A stretch of 64,000 nucleotides of DNA, taken from Cryptomeria japonica (lineage: Eukaryota > Streptophyta > Pinopsida > Cupressales > Cupressaceae). Within the stretch, counting starts at the first letter, position 1; every line of letters begins with the position of its first letter. A program made the position numbers and the translations under genes. The stretch spans positions 476,723,657 through 476,787,656 of the forward strand of contig NC_081412.1 in NCBI RefSeq assembly GCF_030272615.1. The letters run 5' to 3'. The notes under the pieces are model-generated. The model had not been told where the DNA came from, did no database searches, and worked only from the letters and a program-made list of their open reading frames with translations. This document shows positions 33,470 to 43,215 of the stretch, one piece after another.

Positions 33470-36400
33470 ATGGCAGACAGACCTATTGAATCTCTCACAC
33501 TGCATAATTACCACACTTGGAAGGGTCGCATGATGACTCTTCTCTAGTCTCGAGAGTTATGGTCCTGTTTGGATGAGATTCAACCTCAGTTGACATGTCC
33601 CTTTGAGGTTATGCAGCACAGGAACAATATGGATCAGGCTATGGGATTGATGGCTTTACACATTTTCGACAGTCTCCAGTTTCATCTTGAGGGTTGTCTC
33701 ACTCCTCGAGCCATTTGGACCAAGTTTGAAGGACTTTTTGGTACTGTCAACGAGTTCAGAGCTTTGCAGCTTGAGGCAGAGTTAACTTCCTTGGTACCTG
33801 ATTCGTTTCGCTCTATTGAGGACTTTCTGATGAAGTTCAAACAACAAAGATCTATCTTGCAGGGTTGTGGTAAGATTAAGACTGATACAGAGTGCATTTT
33901 CCTGATCCTCTCCAAGCTTCAGGGTCCATTTCAGATCTTCTCTTCGACCTTCTATTCCACCATGGATGCCTTGGGTGCTCGACATGTCATGCCTTCTTTT
34001 GAGGTCTTTTGTGATCGTCTGACTCGTGAGCAAGATAAGCTTAAGCAGTTGGATTCACTTTCAGGTTCACAGAATCAAGCATTGGTAGCCCAGTCCTCCA
34101 AAGGAAAACAGAAGCAGAAACCGAAGCCTAAGAAAGATTCAGAGGCTAGTGAGAATCCCTCCAAGCCACCACCTAAGTTTGATTCAAAACCACAGTTCAA
34201 TTCTAAAAAGGGCAAATCTTCAAAGTCTATTGAGTCTTCCTCCAAGACTAAGAAGAACTCTGGTGATCCTTGCAGTTTTTGTGGCAAGGAAGGACATCTC
34301 GTTTCTAGGTGTTGGAAACGTTTAGAGGTTTTGGAGGAAGCCATGCAGCAGCATAATATCAGTGCACCTCAGCCTCCTTCACAGCTCACAAGGAAAGGAC
34401 ATGCTCTTTCTGCACGAGCATTGTCCTCCGCATCCACTTGGATTCTAGATTCTGGTGCCTCTCACTTTATGACACACACAGAGGATTTGGTCACCGTTCT
34501 TGCTCCTACAGGCACTAGACATATTGTAGTTGGTGACTCAGCACAACTTTCCGTTCAGGGTTCCGGTACTGTTTCATTGGATGGTGGTTGTCTTCAGGAT
34601 GTGCTTTTGGTTCATGACATTTCGACAAACCTCCTATTCGTTTATCAGATTTGCCACTTTGGCTCTGGTAAGACAGTTGAGTTCTCACCTCATGATGTGG
34701 TTATTCGAGATCTTCATGATCCTGACTTGGTTGTGGCTACTGGGAGTGTGGATTCTGCATCTCACTTATATAGTTTTGATGGCTTTGAGAGTTCAGACAC
34801 TGTTGGTTCCTCTCTTATAGCACATGCAGATTCAGTGAGCAGGCTTTGGCATGAGCGTTTTGGCCATGTCAATTACAGATATCTACAGCAGATGAGTACA
34901 CAGGCACTTATGATTGGGCTTCCACAGATTTCTTGTACGGATGGTGTATGTCGTGGTTGTGTCCTTGGCAAACATCATCGAGATCCTTTTCCTAAGGGTC
35001 GAGCCTCTCGTGCTAGGGCAGCCCTAGAGTTGGTACACAGTGATCTTATGTCCTTTCCGACTCTTTTTTTTTCAGGGGCTCGTTATGTGCTCACTTTTAT
35101 TGATGACTTCTCCAGACGTACATGGGTGTACTTTCTTAAGTACAAGTCTGATGTCTTTGACTCCTTCAGGATTTTTAAGACATTTGTGGAGAAGCAATCT
35201 GGACTTTCTATCAGGAGGATACGCACAGATAATGGGGGGGGAGTATGTTAATCAGGCTTTCAGAGATTTTTGCACTGAGCATGGTTTACATCATCAATTT
35301 ACCGTTCCTTACACCCCTCAGCAGAATGGTGTTGCTGAGAGAAAGAACAAAACCTTACGGGAGATGGCAAATTGTATGATACAGTCTCGAGCTATGAGTT
35401 CTTCATTTTGGGTTGAGGCAGTCAATTGTGCCAATTATATTCAGAATCGGATGCCTCATAAGGCATTGCGACATATGACTCCTGAGGAGGCTTGGACCCA
35501 TGTCAAGCCTGATGTTTCTACATTCTGAGTTTTTGGTAGTGAGGCTTGGGCATTTATTCCTGATGCTCAGCGGAACGCCATGGAGAGGAAGAGTTGACCA
35601 CTCATATTTGTTGGCTACTGTGAGGATGTTAAGGCATACAGGTTGTTTGATCCTGATTCCAGAGAGGTCTTGTTTCGGCGGGATGTCCAGTTTGATGAGT
35701 GCTATCCTTAGATGGATTCTCCATCACCAGCTTCTCCCTCATTGCCTACTCCTTCCTCTTCATCTCTTGAGGATTACTTATCTCTTGAGGATGATGTAGA
35801 TGATGATCCACCATCTCCACCACCATCAGTTGCTCTGTCTTTGCCAAGGTGGGCCCGTGATACTGTTGAGGCAGCTGGTTCTTTGGCAGGTGATCCTTCC
35901 GATACTCATCGCACTCGTGCTCAGACATCTGGTTCTATTCTTTTGAGTCATGCCATTTCAGATGATCCTCAAAAGTTTTCAGAGGCGACAGGACACCTTG
36001 AGTGGGATAGGGCCATGGATGAGGAGTATTCTTCTTTTTTGAAGAATCATACTTGGGATCTTTGTCCTCTTCCTAAGGGAAGAAAGTTGGTTCGATGCAA
36101 GTGGGTGTATCGTACCAAGTATGCTACAGATGGTTCTATTGATAAGTATAAGGCCCGTCTTGTTGTGAAGGGGTTTTCTCAGGTAGAGGGTATTGACTAC
36201 TCTGAGACCTTTGCTCCTGTCGCTAAGATGAATTCTATCCGCCTGGTACTTTCACTTGCAACTTCATAGGGATGGACAGTGTTTTAGATGGATGTGAAGA
36301 GTGCTTTCTTGCATGGAGACCTACATGAGAAGATCTATATGGAGAAGCCTCAGGGTTTTGTGCAGGACACTTCTTTGGTTTTTAGACTTTGACGTTCATT

Positions 36401-37499
36401 GTATGGTCTCAAACAAGCCCCTCGGGCTTGGTATGAGAAGATGGACTCTTTTTTGCTTTCCTCTCACTTCACACGCTGTCATTCTGATCACATAGTGTAT
36501 ATTCAACATCAGGAGGGTGATCTTTTGATTCTTGTGCTATATGTAGATGATCTCATCATTACAGGTAGCTCATCCTCCATGATTCAGAGTGTTTAGAGAG
36601 CCTTGATGGAGCAGTTTGAGATGACAGATCTTGGTCTCTTACACTTCTTTCTGGGTCTATAAGTTATTCAGTCTTCGGATGGGATTTCCATATTTCAGGA
36701 GAAGTATGCTCTTGATATGCTTCAGTGATTTGGCATGCTTGATTGCAAGTCTGCCCCCACTCCATTTCAGTCAGGTGTTGTTTTGTCTTCCACTTGCTCT
36801 ACTCCTTCAGTAGACCCCACTTTATACAGGCAGTTGGTTGGCAGTTTGTTGTACCTGACCCATTCTCATCCTGATCTTTCCTTTGCGGTTGGCCTTGTCT
36901 CTCGGTTCTCCCATGATCCTCATGAGAGCCATTGGCAAGCAGCCAAACATATTTTGAGGTACATTCGAGGCACCACTCATTATGGCATTCACTACACTTC
37001 AGGATCCCCTCACATCATTGGCTTCACTGACTCCGATTGGGCTAGTGATGTCAATGATCAGAAGTCTACTTCTGGCTTCGTTTTTTGCCTTGGTTCTGGT
37101 CCTATTACATGGTCTTGCAAGAAGCAGTCTGCTATTGCATTATCATCTACAAAGGTTGAGTACCGTGCAACAGTGTTAGCCAGTCAGGAGGTTTTATGGC
37201 TTCGACAGTTGATGACAGAGTTTGGGTTTCCTCCAGATTGTCCCACTCTTCTTTGGTGTGACAATCAGAGTGCCATTCACATTTCTCGCAACCCAGTGGA
37301 GCATCAGCGGACAAAGCACATTGAAATCCACATGCACTTCATCAAGCAGTTGATTCAGGATGGTTCTCTCATCTTGGAATACATACCTATAGAGGAGCAG
37401 GTTGCAGACATCTTCACTAAACCTTTGGCATCTCCAGGCTATCTTCAATTGCGCTCAATGCTTGGGGTGAAGGAAGTTGTCCTTGGGGGGTCTCAGTGA
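33470..37499 (+). pseudogene. gag-pol: Ty1/copia gag-pol polyprotein, one frame, ten stops
   Basis: Start MADRPIESLTLHNYHTWKGR. Domains in order: gag capsid (to about 34060), zinc knuckle CSFCGKEGHLVSRC (34270-34315), protease WILDSGASHFMTH (34440), GAG-pre-integrase LWHERFGHVNYRYL, and integrase core with FIDDFSRRTWVYFLK and RIRTDNGG. There is a +1 frameshift in a run of eight G at 35234-35241, then PYTPQQNGVAERKN. RT has KWVYRTKYATDGSIDKYKAR, SAFLHGDL and the catalytic LYVDDLIITG. RNase H has GFTDSDWASD and WCDNQSAIHI. In-frame stops: TAG 33545, 35709, 36267, 36285, 36594; TGA 35526, 35595, 36390, 36726; TAA 36660. Each is one C-to-T step from CAG, CGA or CAA. Confidence 0.94.
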
Positions 37500-37708
37500 G
37501 GCCTTCCTTCCTTCATGTTTTCTTTTCAGCATGTTTCTGTATCTCTTTTTGGAGAGGAGTTTTTTCCCACTGGGTTTTCTCCTTTACTTTGCTTTATAGA
37601 GATTTTCTTGTATTCGGGTACCTGATCAGGCCTTGTTGTCGGGACCCTCTTTTGCATTGTAGTTCCTTTGCTTTCTTCTGCATTGTTTGTAGCTGCATTG
37701 TAGCTCAT

Positions 37709-37720
37709 CTTAAGGGGGGG
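37709..37720 (+). other. Polypurine tract of the copia element
   Basis: A purine run ending in seven G directly before the TG of the 3' LTR, serving as primer for plus-strand DNA synthesis. Confidence 0.88.
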
Positions 37721-38039
37721 TGTTAGAGTAAAGTAATTAATTAACTTTACTCTCCTCTTAAGATTTCTCTTTATGCATACATTAGTCATTTAATAATTAA
37801 TATTTAATTATTAAATGCTCTCACCTTAGGGCTAGGTTTTCCTTTCGGTGTTGATCTCCTTTATAAGGATTGATCTCTTGTATTTTTGTCATTCTCTTGA
37901 TTCATTTTTCTCTGATAATAAATCTTTTCACTTTGTCAGAGCCAAAACCCTTGTATTCGTTCTCTCTCTTTCTCTGTGACAGGTTTCTTGCATGCAGGTT
38001 TCTTTGGGTTCTGTGGATTTGTATTTCTCAAATCCTATA
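37721..38039 (+). mobile_element. 3' LTR of the copia element
   Basis: Same length as the 5' LTR with seven substitutions. The terminal CA has become TA. It is followed by the GTTTT target duplication. Confidence 0.95.
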
Positions 38040-38044
38040 GTTTT

Positions 38045-38077
38045 GTTAATGAATAAGTTCAGTAAAGCTCTGACACC
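38045..38077 (-). repeat. Inverted arm, right (second part) with PBS
   Basis: Completes the 101-bp arm started at 31952-32019. On the minus strand it ends in GGTGTCAGAGC, a PBS variant, next to the minus-oriented copia LTR. Confidence 0.85.
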
Positions 38078-38078
38078 C

Positions 38079-39119
38079 AATAAAACATGCAACTCATAAC
38101 ACAATGTTTTTCACATGGAAACCCAAATGGGAAAAACCACAGTGGGAATTAGTACCCACAAGATCAACTATCTGCAGAATAGGGATCTGACTGGTTAAGG
38201 TCTTACAACTGCTATGTTAGGAGCATGCCCGGTTAAGAGTGTCTTATCCCGGTTAAGAGCTATTACAATAAGGCCTGTTAGGACCAACCTTGTTAGGAGA
38301 TACCCAGCTATGAGATTTAAACAACACAAGTTAATGTGTGACCCTGTTAAGGAATTTAACCTTCAGACTTGTGAGGATCCTACTGCACCCTGTTAGGAGT
38401 GACCTTGTTAGAGGATTTTATCTTACTGCAACTATTAGGGAACAACAAGTGACCGATTTGCTGTTAGCACCTTTGTGCTTGATTAGATCTGTTTCAGATA
38501 TGATTCTAACATTGATTAAACATCAATACACAGCTTCACCTTTCACTGCACAATCAAATTCGCACTATAGATCTCATATCTCATACATCATCACACAATA
38601 TACTCCTTTTTATAAACAACTCTGCTAAGTTGGCTAAGGACCCTTCGAACAATTTCCTAGGCTCAATGTATCTAGTCAATCTTGCACATTACACTTTACT
38701 CATGTCGGCCACAAACAACTTAACTCAAAAATAAAACATTAAGTCTACTAGTTTACCAATCTACGTAACTCTTGCTCTACCGATTAACTATTCTTCATGA
38801 CTGACTGCTCAGAACATCTTAACTTGCTTATTCCATCAAAGCTACTGATGTAGTTCTGGTCATGGACTCCTGCCAATGTCATGAACATACATTCCAAACT
38901 GCAACACTTAACTCTTCACCAATCTTTCGTACCAATCACTTGAACATAGCTCTATCACTATTTATCGACTCACTGTTTAACTGCTTCCTCTACCGGTTAG
39001 GCTTTACCACTTGGACTAAATGACTTAGATGACTAACAAAACATGGTTGCCATCAATGACAACATAATACAAGTCATCAATCAACCTCTTACAACAAATT
39101 CATCATCATCAAGCCAATA
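38079..39119 (-). mobile_element. Copia 5' LTR, minus orientation
   Basis: On the minus strand it starts TATTGGCTTGATGATGATG (decayed TGTTGG) at 39119 and ends before the PBS at 38077. It contains the copia box CCACTGTGGTTTTTCCC (about 38120-38145 on plus, reversed) and repeated GGTTAAGAG/GTTAGGAG words at 38193-38300. It is followed on the right by the CTAGA duplication. Confidence 0.75.
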
Positions 39120-39124
39120 CTAGA

Positions 39125-39741
39125 GCATTGTGCTTTTGTCTAATATCACTAGAGTTTGCAAGGTATTTTCCTGATTATCCAAAAGTTCAGGCCATATTGT
39201 TTGATTAGTCTCATGATGTGGTTGGGCTAGTGGATATAAAAAAAGTTTCTTGATAACATTTCCATTTGAAATAATCATTTCACCTTATCTACATCCTACA
39301 AAAGCATCTATAGTAGCAAGTCAAGTTCTACTTAAGATGAGCGGGTACCCCCCAAGTTGACCTTCAACAACAGGATTATGAAATTTTCAAGATACTCCCA
39401 AGAATCTAATATAATAACTAGGTCCTCCACAATCCCTTATGGTTTTACTGTTGAACTATTAGCTATATGTAGGACTATTGGTGTAGGCCTTAATTTTGAC
39501 AATTGAAATTTTTGTTTGCTTTCTCTAGTCATTACATTAATGGCCACCCTTATGTCAATCAATGTATTTGGTATCAACATTCCATTGATGGTGTTATTTA
39601 CCATAAGGATACCAAGATCAGCTTAGGAACAATGACCCTTCGTAACATAATATCTACTAGTTATCCCACCAGATGAACAATCAAGGAGGATCCTTCTTCT
39701 TCCTACCTGATTTCTTGAGGCATAATTATTTAATTATTTAA
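39125..39741 (-). pseudogene. pro: Athila protease region
   Basis: Minus-strand translation, broken by stops, gives VHLVGQLVDIMLRRVI-like text, a segment resembling a decayed active-site region, and LATIDAFVGCR near the left end. Gypsy protease is expected here between gag and RT. The active-site residues are not clearly preserved, so the call is mainly by position. Confidence 0.5.
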
Positions 39742-41540
39742 TTATATATGGGTACATCTTTGATTACTTGAAATAAAAAAATTCTTACATTGAAAATTCT
39801 TGAGTTGGCCCATGAAATCAAAGGCCAGTTCATGTTTTGGTTTTTGCATACTAAGGCGTTTTGGAAACGGTGGTGTAGGGACCTTATTAGGCTCTTGTTC
39901 AAGTAGAGTGATTTTACTTCTCAATGGAAGACTAACACCAATTGAGGATTGAACTGAAGGAATCTCAATAATGAGTAGTGGCAGAGCAACTAAAGTTCTA
40001 TCAAAGTGTATGCACATTATTAATGTCTAGAACATAGGTAGTGAATTGTTACGAGTCACTAACATAGACTTGTTGCACAAAATAGTTATTGGGGTTAGGT
40101 GTAGGTTGTGATGATAACTGCATGGATTTTAGACGTGGTAGAGTAGGATTTGTAGGGAGGCATAATGACAAGTTTGGAATGTAGAGCTTGTAGTTATTGA
40201 AGGCATCCTACATTGGGATTTCCCCATGGCTGATTACCCCTCCATTACTGTCATTGATATTATTTTGGCTAAGGTATTTTCTAATTAGGATAAATTGGGT
40301 TTGAGCTTGATAGGGTGTCCAACCCCTAGGAGGATTATTCGATGATGAAGGACCATAGTTCATACAACTAGGAGGAGGTTGATTTTTCCATTGATTAAAA
40401 TTACCATAAAATAAAATTATAAGATAGAAGATCCTGGAGCATATCTTGTCTCCTGTTCCATGGCTTCTATTGGGATAGGTAGAAAACCTGGTCATCTTCA
40501 TCTTCTAAAGCCTTGAAATTAGGTCTTTTATGCTTGCAATCACATTACATTTGAAGTCCTTTCTCTTATGGAAAAATGAGTGTAGTATTCAATCAAAACA
40601 TCCTCTACTTCTTCCTACTTCTTTCTTTCTTGTAGTGCATCCAATTGAGTATCCATGTGGTTAATGATGTCCTACTTCATGTCTGTGAGCAAGTTACATT
40701 CATATATATAGTCTTCATTAACTCCTCTAAGAAAGATAAGATTGGGAGAATCTTCTTCTAGCCATTATGCTTGGATTTCTACACACATTACATGAAGTGT
40801 TCTACATAGTCTTCCAGTGGCTCATCTTCCCTTTGACTCATTCTAAATATATTATCTCTTCTCATATCCCCTCATCTATAATGTATTCCTTATATTTCTT
40901 CAAAAAATTATTTTCACTGAGTTCCAATTAGTCATTGTGTCTCTTCCCAAACTCATAAACCATCTCAAGGCAGAATCCTTTAGGGTCGTAGGAAACAACC
41001 TCAACGTATGGGCATCTATAGTGTAGTCATTACTACGATATAAGACATCAAATTCAAAAATAAAAGTGTCTACATCTTCTATGATAAGCCCATAAAAGTT
41101 TGGGAGAGTTGAGGGTGGTTTTTTTTTAAAGTAGCACTACTCTCTTGGTGTACAATAGGAAAATGGAAAGTTGGTGTCTTATTTTCTCAATAATTTTTAT
41201 TATTTGCATCTCCCTTGTTGGTCTGAAGTGGAGAGTTATGTGGTGAGTTGGAACCACCTTGAGAGATGAGTCAAGATGAAGGAGAATGGTATACTAGACA
41301 TATTTCTACCATAATTACTTGAATGAATGGACTGCTAATATTAGGAAGGAACCTTCCAAGAGGATCCCTCCTTATTTGCATACAAGAAATAGAATCCTTG
41401 TTGCAACGTACTTGCATGTGGTTAGTAAGAATTTGGATGTTTTTTTAAGTCTAAAAGTCCTAAAAACTCGAAGCAATAAATTATACTCCTAAGAAAGCAT
41501 AAAAAAATCTAAACAACCCAAATAAATTCATAACCTGACA
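39742..41540 (-). pseudogene. gag: Athila gag
   Basis: Capsid wording on the minus strand around 41110-40700: DTFIFEFDVLYRSNDYT, then HTLRLFPTTLKDSALRWFM and NLIFLRGVNEDYIYE, the classic gypsy gag capsid. Further on comes a Pro/Asn/Gln-rich nucleocapsid-like stretch (40208-40501) and PPFPKRL (39742-40017) that leads into protease. Several stops and frameshifts. Confidence 0.75.
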
Positions 41541-41564
41541 CCATCCCCAACAATGATGCTAAAA
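41541..41564 (-). other. Primer binding site region of the Athila element
   Basis: On the minus strand the sequence directly after the LTR reads AGCATCATTGTTGGGGATGG, a decayed form of the gypsy PBS TGGCGCCGTTGTTGGGGA. Confidence 0.65.
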
Positions 41565-41565
41565 A

Positions 41566-41686
41566 TGTAGAGCCTCCTATACCTACTTGTGATTTAGTGC
41601 CAACTTAACAGCTTGTACAACTCAAGGATTAATTATCCAAAACTAAGCAACCCTTTGTGGACTATAGGTTACATTTAACTTGTCAA
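41566..41686 (-). mobile_element. 5' LTR of the Athila element, cut by copia
   Basis: 121 bp homologous to 22792-22915, starting TGTAGAGCCTCC on the plus strand. It is interrupted at 41687 by the LTR of another copia element. The remaining LTR lies outside the window. Confidence 0.8.
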
Positions 41687-43167
41687 TGTAAGGAAAGCAC
41701 AGTGCGAAAACACCTTCCTAATGTCAATCAGCAGAGGAGATCATACGAGAATGCAGTTTAAAACTTTTACAGAATGTTAAGAATAACCTAGACAAAACAC
41801 ATAGAATCAACATAGAGACAGAACACCAAGAACTATGTGGGAAAACCCTTTCGGGAAAAAACCCACCACCAACAGTTGAAACATTTTATTTCCAGTAAAT
41901 GAATTTACAATAAAGTTTCAATCTGCAACTATAGGTATTCGTTCTCAGATTCTCATGAACTGGACACTACAATCGGCATACGATATCCGTCATACACCAT
42001 AGTTATCCAATGGCTACATATATCAAATTATCGACAGTTCATCTGAGAAACTGTACCAACGGTTTGAAGTCTAACCGTCTACGTCGGTCTGCATTCATGA
42101 GAAACACAATATCCCACATGCACTAGGAAGTCGGGTCGGTTCATATTCATATACACCGACAAGACCATCTTTAGTGTCCAAGTGTTTATATTTCTTACTC
42201 TGGTTCAAGCGCACACCCATAGTTAGTCTCTACTCCATTGGTCATCGAAAAGACCACAAAAGCATTGCTCTGATCTCCCGATGAACAAGCGACTCCACTA
42301 ATGCGGCTCCAAACAGATCAGCTCCATCTTGTCAACTCGATTACCGATATCAACCCGATCATCGAAGGCAACCTCATTGGATATCGGTGTAGCAAACAAC
42401 CAGTTCTCTTGATCTCCGATAATACCCTGATCACTGAAGGCAATTTCATCGGGTCATTGGCAAGACAACCAAACAGTCCTGATCGTCCGATCTCCCTTGA
42501 TCTCTTTCTGTGCTCCGCCACATGGCACCCCCTGATTGGCTTCGGTGTCCCTGTCCTGACACCTTAGCACGACCTCACTAACCACCTGGAATGAAAGCTC
42601 TTCTTTGTTGCTGGGTCACGATGGAAAGTCTAATGAGCAATTTCCCATCGCGACCACCGTCGGATCTTCTGCGATCGTCGTTTGATCATCTGTGATCTGC
42701 TCGGCCTTTAACTCGCCTTGGCTACTCACTTATGCCGTGTGTCACTTCCTGATTGGCTCCGGTGTCCCTTCCCTGCCACCTTAGCACAACCTCACTAAAC
42801 CGTCAGAATGAATCTCTTCTTTGTCACTGGGTCGCGATGGATATTCTATCGAGCATTTTTCCATCATGACCTAATGACCACCGTTGGATCAACCTTGATC
42901 TGCTCTACCGTTATCTCACCTGAGCTGCTCTCTTGCCAAGCCCTACCACTTGGTCTCCAAGTCGCAATGGATAACATTCATGCATCTTGCCATAGCGATA
43001 TAGCGACAATTTTTTATCATCTCGAACTTGCTCACTCGATAGCCAATCACAAGAAGAGGGTTCCATTGGCCCATCGACAAGAGTCACACCGAAAGCTGTT
43101 CCATTGGGATAGGTTACTCTAATCAGTCTGAACATAAGTCGAGTTAATTTGAGGCACATTTCCAACA
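41687..43167 (-). mobile_element. 3' LTR of a copia element (minus)
   Basis: On the minus strand it starts TGTTGGAAATGTGCC (43167) directly after a purine-rich tract (CAAGTGGGAGTTTG, 43165-43178) and ends CTTTCCTTACA at 41687. Its 1,481 bp contain a 217-bp tandem duplication (CCTGATTGGC at 42531 and 42748). The flanking GTCAA at 41682-41686 is the likely target duplication; the partner is outside the window. Confidence 0.85.
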
Positions 43168-43215
43168 AACTCCCACTTGACGAGGAATTCACTGGACCGA
43201 TTACCATTCCAGACG

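Larger units (their letters stand above)
32020..38039 (+). mobile_element. Complete Ty1/copia element, 6,020 bp, TSD GTTTT
   Basis: Two 319-bp LTRs (32020-32338 and 37721-38039) differ at 7 positions, about 2.2%. PBS at 32339, polypurine tract at 37709-37720, and target duplications GTTTT at 32015-32019 and 38040-38044. The single gag-pol frame (33470-37499) has one frameshift and ten nonsense codons, so the element is non-autonomous now. Six of the seven LTR differences are transitions, and five of these are decayed (T or A) in the 5' LTR. Confidence 0.96.
31491..39119 (-). mobile_element. Head-to-head (palindromic) copia 5' end, TSD CTAGA
   Basis: Flanked by CTAGA at 31486-31490 and 39120-39124. 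Its left end is an 83-bp stub of a copia LTR end (CACCCCCCCTCTTAGTGCC) in plus orientation plus a PBS. Its right end is a full-length LTR of about 1,040 bp in minus orientation with its own PBS. Between them lie inverted arms of 101 bp around a lysine-rich ORF segment. There is no gag-pol of its own. A complete copia element (32020-38039) later landed inside the right arm. The duplication shows the structure was integrated as one molecule. Confidence 0.75.
22792..41686 (-). mobile_element. Athila-type Ty3/gypsy element with nested insertions
   Basis: On the minus strand the order is LTR (41566-41686, cut), PBS (about 41541-41564), gag, protease, RT, RNase H, integrase, a long extra ORF region after integrase (24712-27030), then the LTR ending at 22792. 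The RT wording and the extra downstream ORF fit the Athila lineage. Removing the insertion 31491-39119 leaves about 11.3 kb. All frames contain many stops and frameshifts, so it is the oldest complete layer here. The insertion-site duplication would be TCATA (22787-22791); its partner lies outside the window. Confidence 0.8.

Noticed and set aside
35234-35241. Run of eight G in copia integrase as a programmed frameshift site
   Set aside because: Copia gag-pol is normally one frame and the family needs seven G here. An extra G by slippage is the simpler reading, with ten stops elsewhere in the same ORF.
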